Assembly (NCBI GenBank): GCA_027415455.1 | Contig: DAIBSV010000031.1 | Location: forward strand, 1 to 14,913 | Length of the DNA: 14,913 bases | From: Nitrospirota bacterium | GTDB lineage: Bacteria; Nitrospirota_A; Leptospirillia; Leptospirillales; Leptospirillaceae | Direction of reading: 5' to 3' | Part shown: one piece after another, positions 6,717-14,515 of the stretch | How positions within the stretch are numbered: the stretch's first letter is position 1 | Layout: the number at the start of each line of letters is the position of its first letter | The notes under the pieces: generated by a model | Told to the model about the DNA's origin: nothing | The model's database searches: none | The model's input: the letters and a program-made list of their open reading frames with translations, nothing else | Translations under genes and position numbers: made by a program

Positions 6717-6726
6717 GGCAAGGGGG

Positions 6727-8121
6727 TCAAGGCTGGGGAGGCGTGGCGAGAATCTTTCGTGCCGCTTCGATTCCCGATGTAAAACTTTGGGAAACGGAGA
6801 CCCCCGACAAATAGGATCCCGCCAGATGAATTCCCTCCGGGAGAGTTTCCGTGAGCCTTTCGATGCGGGTCCGATGGCCGAGCGTGTACTGGGGAATCGC
6901 TCCCTCCCACCGTTGAATGCGAAGAAAGTCCGGCTGTCCCTTCGACCCAAGGATCGTCTCCACCTCTTTTTGGACGATGTCGATCAGGTCTTCATCAAAG
7001 GCAAAGGCCAGTTTCGGGTTGGGCATTCCTCCTACGAATACCGTCAGAAGAACCTGACCTTCCGGGGCTCTTCCGGGAAAGAGCGAGGAAGAAAAAAGAA
7101 TTCCTAGAATCTTTCTCCGCTCCTTCGTCGGGACAAGCAGTCCGAACCCGTCCAATGGGTGGGAAACGTTTTTCCTGGAGAATCCCATGGAGACCACTGC
7201 AATCGGGGCATAGGGGATTTCGGATAATGGACCTTCGGATTCAGGGCTGATCTCCTGCAGAAGCTCCGATGTCTGGGTTGCGCTTCCTGCAAGAACAACA
7301 TGGCGAGAATGAAGGTAGTATGTTTCTTCGTCAAAGAGAAGGGCTGTCCTGAATCCTTCTGAGTTACGGGTGCATCCGATGACCTCGGCATTGGTTCCTG
7401 CATCGGTACCGAGACGATCGGCGAGGGCTTTTGGAAGGAGTCCCATCCCTTCGGAAAAGGAAAAAATAGATCGGGTCAAGGGGGAGGAGGGGGGCTTCTG
7501 TCCCCATTGCATCGCCAGGGCTCCTCGAATAATTGATCCGTAGCGGTCCTCTAGGGCGGTCAGGCGTGGAAAGGTATCCTCCATGGAAAGAATCTCGGGG
7601 CTGGAGGCATAGACTCCCTTCACGAACGGATCGATGATCCAGTCGAGAAAGTCCGATCCGAAGCGCCGGGAGACAAATTGAGCGACGGTTTCTTCGGTCG
7701 GATCTTCGGGGTCGTTCGGCTCATAGGGAGGGATGAATGGCTCCTGAAGCAGCCTGAGTTTCCCTTTCAGTGACAAGGCTGGCGTCGTAATGGCTTCCAG
7801 GATCGAGGTCGGGAGTGGGACAGGTTTCCCTCCCTTGAGGATGAATCGCCTCTTTCCCGTCAGGCCGGCCTGAACAACCGCTCTTTCCAGTCCGAGCTTT
7901 ACAACGTAGTCGAGAAGTGGATCCTCAGGGCGCAGGAATAGGCTGTTGGGACCGGTTTCGATCCGATAGCCGCCTTCCGAGAGGGTCCGAATGACGCCAC
8001 CAAGGTGGTCATTTCTTTCCACGAGGCGGACGGATCGGCCGTGTTCTTTAAGGTGGACTGCGCAGGCCAGTCCCGCAATTCCACCTCCTACGATAAGAGT
8101 TTCTATATCGATATGTGACAC
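6727..8121 (-). CDS. hemY: Protoporphyrinogen oxidase, HemY type
   Basis: An FAD-dependent oxidase that removes six electrons from a porphyrinogen in late haem synthesis (protoporphyrinogen IX, or coproporphyrinogen III in the coproporphyrin-dependent branch). The 464-residue protein begins with the FAD-binding GGGIAG (12-17), followed by VERNDHLGG (34-42), then IETGPNS (54-60), the conserved substrate-channel motif of the family. It ends with the FAD-binding AGSYLSGVSVSQSFTSG and IEAARKI (about 434-457). The start is GTG at 8121, six bases after GGAG. A clear promoter lies upstream (8179-8207). Sequence alone does not settle which of the two substrates is used. It is encoded alone, without other haem genes nearby. 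Confidence 0.92.
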   Translation of the reverse strand: MSHIDIETLIVGGGIAGLACAVHLKEHGRSVRLVERNDHLGGVIRTLSEGGYRIETGPNSLFLRPEDPLLDYVVKLGLERAVVQAGLTGKRRFILKGGKPVPLPTSILEAITTPALSLKGKLRLLQEPFIPPYEPNDPEDPTEETVAQFVSRRFGSDFLDWIIDPFVKGVYASSPEILSMEDTFPRLTALEDRYGSIIRGALAMQWGQKPPSSPLTRSIFSFSEGMGLLPKALADRLGTDAGTNAEVIGCTRNSEGFRTALLFDEETYYLHSRHVVLAGSATQTSELLQEISPESEGPLSEIPYAPIAVVSMGFSRKNVSHPLDGFGLLVPTKERRKILGILFSSSLFPGRAPEGQVLLTVFVGGMPNPKLAFAFDEDLIDIVQKEVETILGSKGQPDFLRIQRWEGAIPQYTLGHRTRIERLTETLPEGIHLAGSYLSGVSVSQSFTSGIEAARKILATPPQP

Positions 8122-8173
8122 TCGGCTCTCCGTCAGGGTCTTGCGTTGATCACCAAAGACATTTGTTCGGGCG

Positions 8174-8187
8174 GGATAACTTTATCC
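8174..8187. repeat. Inverted repeat over the hemY -10 box
   Basis: GGATAA and TTATCC flank two bases, giving a perfect 6+6 dyad that covers the hemY -10 hexamer. A protein bound here would block hemY transcription. A similar element lies upstream of tig at 8475-8488. Confidence 0.4.
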
Positions 8188-8207
8188 ACTTGGAGTCGCG
8201 AGGTCAA
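8179..8207 (-). promoter_or_regulatory. Sigma70-type promoter for hemY
   Basis: On the minus strand TTGACC (8207-8202) is 5/6 to the -35 consensus. After exactly 17 bases comes TAAAGT (8184-8179), 4/6 to the -10 consensus. Transcription would begin near 8172, about 50 bases before the GTG start. The -10 lies inside the inverted repeat at 8174-8187. Confidence 0.55.
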
Positions 8208-8401
8208 TATTGTGCGTAGCTTGCATGGAGAAAGCCTTCTCGCCGTCCACGCCTTGCGGCTTGATTCTATCGCATACAAACCTGGATTGCCCGGGCTGAA
8301 AGGCGCGGGATGAAGGATGGCAGAGAGGACATTCCCCTCCCGCCTGATGGGAGAGCCCACGCATCTGCTTAAGCGATCTGGGAGGTCTGACTACTCTTTT
8401 T

Positions 8402-8430
8402 TTGGGAAAGCCAATCCATTACAATAAAAA
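8402..8430 (+). promoter_or_regulatory. Weak candidate promoter for tig
   Basis: TTGGGA (8402-8407), 17 bases, then TAAAAA (8425-8430), each 4/6 to consensus. The overlapping TACAAT at 8420-8425 is a better -10 but has only a T-run as its -35. The leader would be about 80 bases. The true tig start site is uncertain. Confidence 0.3.
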
Positions 8431-8474
8431 GAATGTGGATCGGACAGGCTGCATTTTATCGGGTCGGGTTCGGT

Positions 8475-8488
8475 GGATGGTTTTATCC
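8475..8488. repeat. Second GGAT...TTATCC element, upstream of tig
   Basis: This element reads GGATGGTTTTATCC. It agrees with the hemY element at 8174-8187 at 11 of 14 positions, and its outer arms (GGAT/ATCC) are symmetrical. It lies 31 bases before the tig start, inside the expected leader. A shared regulator of hemY and tig is conceivable; chance similarity is not excluded. Confidence 0.25.
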
Positions 8489-8519
8489 TAAATAATTTTT
8501 CAGGAAGGAAAAACTGCTG

Positions 8520-9914
8520 ATGGATGTCCAGATAGAGCCCCTTGAGGGAGCACAGCGTAAATTTCGGGTCGTCTTCTCCGACGCGGATGTGAGGGCGAAG
8601 GTTGAAAAGGAAATTCGCTCTACCGTCAAGACGTTGAAAGTTCCCGGTTACAGGGTGGGGCATGTTCCAGCCTCCTATGTTCGATCCCGTCCCCCCTTTC
8701 TGGCGTCGATCCATGAATCGGTCACGGATTCCTTGCGTCAGGCGGCGATTGATGCCCTCGTCAACCAGGAATCGGGAACGGTTGTTTTCCTTGATCCAGA
8801 ACCTTTCTCTGTCTCCGGTGAGCATGAAAAGGCGGGAATTACCATTTCCGGAACCCTTGAATGCTTTGCCATTCCGGATGATTTTGTGTGCGAAGGAATC
8901 TCTTTGGCTCCCGAATCGGCTCCGACGGTGACCAAGTCCGAGATCCAGGAGGAAACAGCGTCCTTGTCTAAGCGTGCTGGGACGCAGTTCCGGAAAGACC
9001 TTCCCGAGGATGCCCCCATCGAGGAGGGGGATCTGGTGTCGTTTTCCTTTTCCTTCACTCATCCGGACACGGGACTTCCTTACGAGAACAGGCAGACAAT
9101 CAATGTGGGAGATCCCTCCCATCCAGAGTCTCTGACCCGATCCCTGATCGGACGCAAGGTCGGGGAATCCTTCTCTGAGCGACTTCCGTTCAATATTCCA
9201 GGTGCAAAAAAGGGGGATAAGGGTCGGGTTGAAACTCTAGACGCCCAGATTAAGATCGAGAGTCTCAAGCGGATTGAGCCGGCGACTCCTGAGGAGCTTC
9301 TCAAGGCCTTGTCCTCTGGTCAGGAGAACCAGGCCTCGTCGGAATCACTCGAGGGATTGGTCGAGAAAAGAATTCTTGAACGCAAGGTTTCGGAATTGCT
9401 GACCAAAAAGCTGGAGGAGCTTGTGCTTGAGGTCCTGTCGCGGAACCCGATCGCCGTTCCGGAGCGCAGGATCGATCTTGAGGTTGAGCGCATGGTTTCT
9501 GCCGGGATGGCCGCGAGCGATATCGACAAAGAGCAGGTCCGTCGGGATACGCTCTGGTGGTTCATTCTCGACGCCCTTTCTAAGAAGATGAACATTCAGC
9601 CGGCCATGGGCCGTGTTGAACAGGAATATCTGGCGCTCGTTCGCCAGAGCGGGAATCCAGGAAATGACGAGGTCAGACGCAGGGAATTTGTCGAGCAGGC
9701 CTTTCTCTCGGCCCGCCGAAGGCTCACGGAGGAAATTATTCTCAGGCAGTCGACATTTTCCGGGTGGGAGGAATTTTTTGGTCCCGAAGGGCTTCTCTCG
9801 AAACTCGGCTGGAATGATTTCGGAGTTCGTCCCGAACCTCACGACCATTCGTCCCATACCCATCACGACCACGAAGGGCATGACCATCACCACGATCATG
9901 ATCACACGCATTGA
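8520..9914 (+). CDS. tig: Trigger factor with histidine-rich C-terminal tail
   Basis: A ribosome-associated chaperone and prolyl isomerase that meets nascent chains at the exit tunnel. The N-terminal domain holds the ribosome-docking signature GYRVGHVP (43-50, family GFRxGxxP). A weak FKBP-like segment spans about 150-245, with EEGDLVSFSF and the INVGDPSHPESLTRSLIG strand-helix, followed by a long helical C-terminal domain. The total of 464 residues exceeds the usual ~430-450 because of a tail at 441-464 with 13 His, five Asp and one Glu in 24 residues, like the metal-binding tail of SlyD. The start ATG follows AGGAAGGA by 10 bases. It is followed by clpP and clpX, a widely conserved order. 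Confidence 0.93.
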   Translation: MDVQIEPLEGAQRKFRVVFSDADVRAKVEKEIRSTVKTLKVPGYRVGHVPASYVRSRPPFLASIHESVTDSLRQAAIDALVNQESGTVVFLDPEPFSVSGEHEKAGITISGTLECFAIPDDFVCEGISLAPESAPTVTKSEIQEETASLSKRAGTQFRKDLPEDAPIEEGDLVSFSFSFTHPDTGLPYENRQTINVGDPSHPESLTRSLIGRKVGESFSERLPFNIPGAKKGDKGRVETLDAQIKIESLKRIEPATPEELLKALSSGQENQASSESLEGLVEKRILERKVSELLTKKLEELVLEVLSRNPIAVPERRIDLEVERMVSAGMAASDIDKEQVRRDTLWWFILDALSKKMNIQPAMGRVEQEYLALVRQSGNPGNDEVRRREFVEQAFLSARRRLTEEIILRQSTFSGWEEFFGPEGLLSKLGWNDFGVRPEPHDHSSHTHHDHEGHDHHHDHDHTH

Positions 9915-9980
9915 AATGATTAGGCCCATGAATGGTTTTGAATCCGGATTGCCGACCTATAAAAAGAAGGATTGTCGCTC

Positions 9981-10586
9981 ATGCTGATACCGATGGTTGT
10001 CGAACAGACGAACAGGGGAGAGAGAGCCTATGATATTTACTCCCGGCTTCTCAAGGACAGGATCATCATTCTCGGTACGGCCATTGATGATAACGTGGCC
10101 AATCTGGTGATTGCGCAGATGCTCTTTCTCGAATCGGAAGATTCTTCAAAGGACATCAATCTCTATATCAATTCTCCGGGTGGAATCGTTACGGCCGGTC
10201 TTGCAATCTATGATACGATTAAATTCATCAAGCCGGATGTCTCGACCATCTGCATCGGTCAGGCTGCCAGCATGGGGGCCTTCCTTCTCTCGGCCGGGAC
10301 GAAGGGGAAGAGATTTGCCCTCCCCAATGCACGGATCATGATTCACCAACCGATGGGGGGGTTCCAGGGTCAGGCCACAGATATCGAGATTCATGCAAGG
10401 GAAATTCTTAAGCTCAAGGCAGATCTCAATAGAATGCTTGCCGAACATTGTGGCCAGCCCATTGAGAAGATTGCCGTCGACACGGACCGTGATTACTTCA
10501 TGTCTTCGCAGGAAGGGAAGGACTATGGTCTGATCGATTCCGTCATCTCCACCCATCGTCCGGACCAGAAGGCAGGGTCTGTCTAA
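9981..10586 (+). CDS. clpP: ATP-dependent Clp protease proteolytic subunit
   Basis: The serine-protease chamber that degrades proteins fed by ClpX or ClpA/C. The 201-residue protein keeps the catalytic triad at Ser97 (GQAASMGA), His122 (MIHQP) and Asp171 (DRDYFMS), the same numbers as mature E. coli ClpP. The glycine-rich strand [18 protein letters not shown] and the N-terminal [19 protein letters not shown] are typical. The ATG at 9981 is chosen because AGAAGGA lies nine bases before it; an in-frame TTG at 9972 touches that site and is unlikely. There is little N-terminal sequence before the mature-like region, so any propeptide is very short. It lies 66 bases after tig and 28 before clpX. 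Confidence 0.97.
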   Translation: MLIPMVVEQTNRGERAYDIYSRLLKDRIIILGTAIDDNVANLVIAQMLFLESEDSSKDINLYINSPGGIVTAGLAIYDTIKFIKPDVSTICIGQAASMGAFLLSAGTKGKRFALPNARIMIHQPMGGFQGQATDIEIHAREILKLKADLNRMLAEHCGQPIEKIAVDTDRDYFMSSQEGKDYGLIDSVISTHRPDQKAGSV

Positions 10587-10614
10587 TCGAGAATCTTATG
10601 TCAGTGAGGATGCT

Positions 10615-11922
10615 ATGGCAGGCAAGGATCGCAAGGATAAAAACAATGTCGGGGATAGTGGAGTCGCGTGCTCCTTCTGCGGAAAGAGCCGCGAGGATGT
10701 GCGACGCCTGATTTCCGGGCCGGGTGTCTATATTTGCGATGAGTGCATCGAGCAGTGTTCGGCGATTATTTCTGAGTCCTGGGAGGAAGAGCAGGAAAGG
10801 TCATCCGCCCCCAATCTCATGAAGCCAGCCGAAATCAAGAAAGCCCTCGATCAGTACATCATCGGTCAAAGCAGGGCCAAAAAGATCCTCTCTGTCGCTG
10901 TCTACAACCATTACAAGCGGGCCCGGGCCAACAAAATTGCCGAAGATGTGGAGCTTCAGAAGGGCAACATCATCATGCTGGGGCCGACGGGGACAGGGAA
11001 GACTCTTCTCGCCCAGACCCTGGCCCGCATTCTTGATGTGCCGTTTGCGATTGCCGACGCCACAACCCTGACAGAAGCGGGATATGTGGGTGAGGATGTC
11101 GAGAACATCATCCTGAAGCTGCTTCAGTCGGCCGACTATGATGTGGAGAAGGCTGAATGGGGAATCATTTATATCGACGAAATCGATAAAATTAGCCGCA
11201 AATCCGAGAATCCCTCCATCACGAGAGATGTCTCGGGTGAAGGGGTCCAGCAGGCTCTTCTCAAGCTTGTGGAAGGAACGGTGGCGAATGTTCCTCCCCA
11301 GGGGGGGCGAAAGCATCCTCACCAGGAGTTCATTCAGGTCGACACGACGAATATCCTCTTTATCTGCGGAGGAGCCTTCGTCGGGCTCGATTCGATCATT
11401 TCCCAACGTCTCGCGAGAAAAACCATGGGATTCGGGGCCGAAACCTCACCCTCTCAGGATCGGACCCTCTCAGGAAAGCTTTTGATGGAGGCTCGTCCGG
11501 ACGATCTTCTGAAATATGGGATCATTCCCGAGTTCATCGGTCGTTTCCCGGTGATGGCGATCTTGGAAGATTTAGATGAGTCCGCATTCCTTCAGATTCT
11601 GACCGAGCCAAAGAATGCTCTCGTGAAACAGTTTGAAAAACTTTTTGCCATCGAAAAAGTCAAGCTGAGATTTACGGAGGGAGCCCTCAAGGCCGTCGCT
11701 CACAAGGCCTTTACCCAGAAAACGGGTGCACGGGGCCTTCGCGCGATCCTCGAAGAGGTCATGCTCGATCTGATGTATGAGATTCCTTCCCTTCAGAATC
11801 TTTCGGAAGTCATCATCTCGGAGGCCACAATCAATGAACGCGAGGCCCCGACGCTCATCTGGGGCGACAAGAAAAAGGATGTGGCGGGACCGGATGACAG
11901 TCGGGGATCCCTGTCCGCCTGA
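10615..11922 (+). CDS. clpX: ATP-dependent Clp protease ATP-binding subunit ClpX
   Basis: A hexameric AAA+ unfoldase that recognises substrates and threads them into ClpP. In order: the zinc-binding domain with Cys19, Cys22, Cys41 and Cys44 (CSFCGK and ICDEC), Walker A GPTGTGKT (123-130), pore loop GYVG (156-159), Walker B IIYIDE (184-189), the [20 protein letters not shown] stretch (195-214) and sensor-2 GARGLR (371-376). The ClpP-docking loop reads MGF (271-273) where E. coli has IGF. At 435 residues it is of normal length. The ATG at 10615 follows a GAGGA site. It is probably co-transcribed with tig and clpP; a convergent gene ends 19 bases downstream and no terminator is obvious. Confidence 0.97.
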   Translation: MAGKDRKDKNNVGDSGVACSFCGKSREDVRRLISGPGVYICDECIEQCSAIISESWEEEQERSSAPNLMKPAEIKKALDQYIIGQSRAKKILSVAVYNHYKRARANKIAEDVELQKGNIIMLGPTGTGKTLLAQTLARILDVPFAIADATTLTEAGYVGEDVENIILKLLQSADYDVEKAEWGIIYIDEIDKISRKSENPSITRDVSGEGVQQALLKLVEGTVANVPPQGGRKHPHQEFIQVDTTNILFICGGAFVGLDSIISQRLARKTMGFGAETSPSQDRTLSGKLLMEARPDDLLKYGIIPEFIGRFPVMAILEDLDESAFLQILTEPKNALVKQFEKLFAIEKVKLRFTEGALKAVAHKAFTQKTGARGLRAILEEVMLDLMYEIPSLQNLSEVIISEATINEREAPTLIWGDKKKDVAGPDDSRGSLSA

Positions 11923-11941
11923 ACGAAGGCCCCGGATAAGG

Positions 11942-12565
11942 TTAAGGCTTTGATTCACCGCCCTGGGAATGAGCGGAAGGTCGGGTCAGGGTAAACCGGA
12001 TATCTGGAAAAGACTGCGCATTCAGATTCATGTGGGCGAGTTTGACGACAAAGGAATTCGGGCTTTGCACAAACCTTGGAAACAAGAGGATTCCTTTTCG
12101 TTCATATCCCGGGAAAAGCCTGGCTGAGGGAATGTAGGTCATCCGGATCAGTTTGCGGGCTATCCGGATCGGCTTGGCCGATCCCAGGAATCCATTTGAC
12201 ACACTGTCCTGGGCTTCGTCCACGCTGAGGGCTCTTTCGACCTGTTTCGGTCCCCTTTCAAGGAAAAAGTTCATCGGATCAAAATCTAGATAGCCGGATC
12301 CGTTGTTTTTGACCGTGACAAGAAAGGCGTTGAACTCCGCATTCAGGAGCGAGTTGTAGTAGGGGGAACCCTTCGGAATATAAGAAAGGGTGAAGGTGAT
12401 TCCGTCGATGGTTTGCGAGGGAGGAATGACGGCATAGTTTGTGTCGACGAGGTGGAATCCCTTGAGATAGAAAAGGCTGGTGGCAATCCTGTTCCCGATG
12501 GATACAAAAATGATGACAAGGATCGCAACGATCAGGACGAGGGTATAATTGATCTTGGGCTTCAA
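11942..12565 (-). CDS. Unrecognised membrane-anchored protein, possible Ig-like periplasmic domain
   Basis: I cannot assign a family with confidence. The 207-residue product starts with a short basic tip and one hydrophobic segment (residues 7-22, TLVLIVAILVIIFVSI), probably an uncleaved anchor. A beta-rich domain follows. The pattern of 'AFLVTVKNNGSGYLDFDPMN', a later 'LFPGYERKGILLFPRF' and a closing strand resembles DUF4352-like Ig folds, a guess from appearance only. It has no lipobox or catalytic motif. The start is TTG at 12565, seven bases after AAAGGAA. Only 27 bases separate it from the divergent lipoprotein gene, so at least one promoter must lie inside the neighbouring coding sequence. 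Confidence 0.75.
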   Translation of the reverse strand: MKPKINYTLVLIVAILVIIFVSIGNRIATSLFYLKGFHLVDTNYAVIPPSQTIDGITFTLSYIPKGSPYYNSLLNAEFNAFLVTVKNNGSGYLDFDPMNFFLERGPKQVERALSVDEAQDSVSNGFLGSAKPIRIARKLIRMTYIPSARLFPGYERKGILLFPRFVQSPNSFVVKLAHMNLNAQSFPDIRFTLTRPSAHSQGGESKP

Positions 12566-12592
12566 CGGAACATTCCTTTCTATTAGATTAAC

Positions 12593-13954
12593 GTGAACAA
12601 TTTCATCAGGAAACGGGGGTTTGGCCCCCTGATTTTGATTGTCCTCGCTTCGCTTTCCATCCTATCCGGATGCGCCCATTCCGGTGGCCCTCATCCATTC
12701 CGCTCCCAGCAGGGACTTCTTGCACCGTTGGAAGACCCGGACTTCCTTGTCTCAGACCCGTCCTCCCTCTCTCTTTATCTGGGGGACCTTTTTAATGCCA
12801 GGGGAGAGGGGGGGACGGTCCTTTTCGGCCATCGGCTGGCGTCGAAGCTCCGAGCTGTGGAGGGAGAACAGGTTGCATCGGTCTGCCGATCCATTCCCTG
12901 CTATGCGGATGCGGCACGCAAGCTTCATTATAAGTTCATCCTTGCCGCCACCATTCAAAAGGATGTAACAAAAGGCGGCTCCGAGGAAATCCTGACCCTC
13001 ACCCGATGGTCTGTCGATCCGTTATTTCCGGAGGTGACGGTTCCCGTCACCTTTTCCATGAAAGGACAAGCCCCGTCCTACGAAAAGCTTGTCGAACGTG
13101 GGGTCTCCCGGATGATGCGCCGGGTCGAGGCTCTTTCCAGCCGAAAAAATGTTGCGGGGCCCGAAGGAGCAGCGAAAAAAATACGGAAGCTTGTGGCCGA
13201 AGGAAAAGTGGATCTCGCCCTCCGCCAAGGGGAGGCCATCTTTAAAAACGGGTCGAGCCCTCCCCATTCGATCGAATTCTACTCGACATTGTACCGTCTG
13301 GAAATGAGCGCTGGCAAACCTGAAATGGCCAGAAGGGTGGGAGAAGAGGCCATCCGGCTCCGACGCGCCTCTTCTGACCTGTTCCTGGAAATGGCGAGGA
13401 ATGCGAGGGATGCCGGAGAGTTGAACAGGGAAAGGAATATCCTGTTCGAAGGTCTCTCCCAATACCCCGAAGACCGCTTTTTCTGGAGAGAACTCGTCGA
13501 TGATTCTATCGACAAGGGAGATTTCTCGCAGGCTTTTAAAATCATTCATATTTTTAACAAAAGAAATGGTTCGTCTCCGGCACAGCCTTCTTTTCGCTGG
13601 GAGGTTTATGCTTGTCTTGTCGGGCTTGACCGAGGAGACGAAGCCGACCTCTGGTATCGCCGCTATATTTTAAAACACAAGGTCGGAGAAGTGCTGCCGA
13701 AGCCATTCATGGCCCATGCCATGGTCATTCGTGAACTGCAAAAGGGCGAATGGAAAAAGGCAGAAATGAAAGCCCGGGATTATATTGCCATGGGGGTCCG
13801 TTCCAGAACGCTTTATACGGATTGGATGATAGCCATGGGGGCTGACAACAATCCCATCGGCGAAGCCCATGCGGCCAGACTTGCCATTTCAGCGGGTTTC
13901 AGCTCCCGCTGGATCCGGGATCAGCTTGCCTATCTCGAGCAAAAGGGGTACTGA
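12593..13954 (+). CDS. Lipoprotein with TPR-like helical region
   Basis: A 453-residue predicted lipoprotein. Residues 1-27 form a lipoprotein signal: basic tip, hydrophobic core, then LSGC with the lipidated Cys27. Residues 70-180 recall TolB/CsgG-like or FlgO-type folds: 'VCRSIPCYADAARKL' before 'FILAATIQKD' resembles their CaxxxGxxLgad-type segment. From about 195 the chain is a run of helical pairs resembling TPRs (for example AGKPEMARRVGEEAIRL, then DAGELNRERNILFEGL). Such proteins usually scaffold envelope assemblies; the exact role is unknown. The start is GTG at 12593 with no clear ribosome site. A perfect TATAAT at 12544-12549 lies inside the divergent gene but lacks a -35 partner. 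It is followed six bases later by pgsA. Confidence 0.85.
   Translation: MNNFIRKRGFGPLILIVLASLSILSGCAHSGGPHPFRSQQGLLAPLEDPDFLVSDPSSLSLYLGDLFNARGEGGTVLFGHRLASKLRAVEGEQVASVCRSIPCYADAARKLHYKFILAATIQKDVTKGGSEEILTLTRWSVDPLFPEVTVPVTFSMKGQAPSYEKLVERGVSRMMRRVEALSSRKNVAGPEGAAKKIRKLVAEGKVDLALRQGEAIFKNGSSPPHSIEFYSTLYRLEMSAGKPEMARRVGEEAIRLRRASSDLFLEMARNARDAGELNRERNILFEGLSQYPEDRFFWRELVDDSIDKGDFSQAFKIIHIFNKRNGSSPAQPSFRWEVYACLVGLDRGDEADLWYRRYILKHKVGEVLPKPFMAHAMVIRELQKGEWKKAEMKARDYIAMGVRSRTLYTDWMIAMGADNNPIGEAHAARLAISAGFSSRWIRDQLAYLEQKGY
12615..12629 (+). other. G5/C5 hairpin at the start of the lipoprotein gene
   Basis: GGGGG, a five-base loop and CCCCC begin 22 bases after the GTG start codon. The stem is short but all G-C. 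Close to a start codon without a clear ribosome site, it could influence initiation. It also simply encodes the Gly-Phe-Gly-Pro residues of the signal peptide. Confidence 0.2.
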
Positions 13955-13960
13955 TATCCA

Positions 13961-14515
13961 TTGACGATTCCGAATATTCTTTCTGTTTTGCGGATTCTCC
14001 TGGCTCCAGTCTTTTTCGGACTTGTCGCCTACAAGAATATGACCTGGGCCTTCTGGGTTTTTTTTGTCGGTGGTCTGACGGACAGTCTGGACGGACTCCT
14101 GGCCCGTCTGCTGAATCAAAGATCAAAGCTCGGAAAAACTCTGGACCCTGTCGCAGACAAGGTATTTCTCTCCTCCGCGGCACTCTCCCTCGGGTGGTAC
14201 GGCATCATACCGCGCTGGGTCGTCATTGTTTTTGTAACGCGGGATATTCTTCTGGTATCAGGCGTTGTTCTTTTGAAGCTTGTCGACAGTCCGATTCCGG
14301 TGGAGCCCCATGCTCTAGGAAAGACAACAACGGGATTCCAGGTTTTTTACCTCGGGTTTGTTGTCATGAATATTTCCGGTATTCACTTCAATGCATTGAT
14401 CCCAGCCCTGCAGGTAGGATCGGTGATATTTTCATTCCTGTCAGGGGGATATTACATTTTTCGCGGGCTCTCCTGGGTCCAGAAGGAAAAAAATGGAAGC
14501 AATCGAAGTTCTTGA
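13961..14515 (+). CDS. pgsA: CDP-alcohol phosphatidyltransferase, PgsA type
   Basis: Transfers a phosphatidyl group from CDP-diacylglycerol to an alcohol, most likely glycerol-3-phosphate to make phosphatidylglycerophosphate, the precursor of phosphatidylglycerol and cardiolipin. The 184-residue membrane protein starts MTIPNILSVLRI, typical of PgsA. The family motif D-x2-DG-x2-AR-x8-G-x3-D-x3-D is complete, with Asp41, Asp44, Asp62 and Asp66. About five to six hydrophobic segments follow. The start is TTG at 13961, six bases after the lipoprotein stop. The AAGGGG before that stop is 13 or so bases away, so coupling to the upstream gene is likely. The last 23 bases overlap the next gene. Another CDP-alcohol substrate cannot be excluded. 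Confidence 0.9.
   Translation: MTIPNILSVLRILLAPVFFGLVAYKNMTWAFWVFFVGGLTDSLDGLLARLLNQRSKLGKTLDPVADKVFLSSAALSLGWYGIIPRWVVIVFVTRDILLVSGVVLLKLVDSPIPVEPHALGKTTTGFQVFYLGFVVMNISGIHFNALIPALQVGSVIFSFLSGGYYIFRGLSWVQKEKNGSNRSS

Larger units (their letters stand above)
8122..8519. other. Divergent hemY/tig non-coding region
   Basis: About 400 bases lie between the two start codons. I see a strong hemY promoter on the minus strand, a weaker candidate promoter for tig, two related dyad elements (8174-8187, 8475-8488), and a 7-base T-run at 8397-8403 without a convincing hairpin before it. Short open frames here lack ribosome sites and recognisable content. I could not recognise a known structured RNA. The region is large for two promoters, so an unannotated small RNA is possible but unsupported. 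Confidence 0.5.

Noticed and set aside
8133..8364. Two overlapping minus-strand small open frames (60 and 75 codons) upstream of hemY
   Set aside because: Neither has a ribosome site or recognisable content, and both run through the hemY promoter.
8340..8403. Rho-independent terminator suggested by the T-run at 8397-8403
   Set aside because: The nearest dyads (CTCCC/GGGAG around 8337-8353 and a weak CCCA/TGGG pairing) are short, bulged or too far from the T-run.
8391..9122. Long minus-strand open frame opposite the start of tig
   Set aside because: The trigger factor frame on the other strand is certain. The antisense product has no recognisable domain and no clear ribosome site.
9935..9971. 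Promoter before clpP based on TATAAA and the AATCCGGATT palindrome
   Set aside because: TATAAA is so close to the ribosome site that the transcript would lack it, and the -35 match is poor. The palindrome may be chance.
2131..12565. Homology between the two unrecognised membrane-anchored proteins
   Set aside because: They share only the one-anchor layout. The soluble domains show no convincing shared motif or spacing when read side by side.
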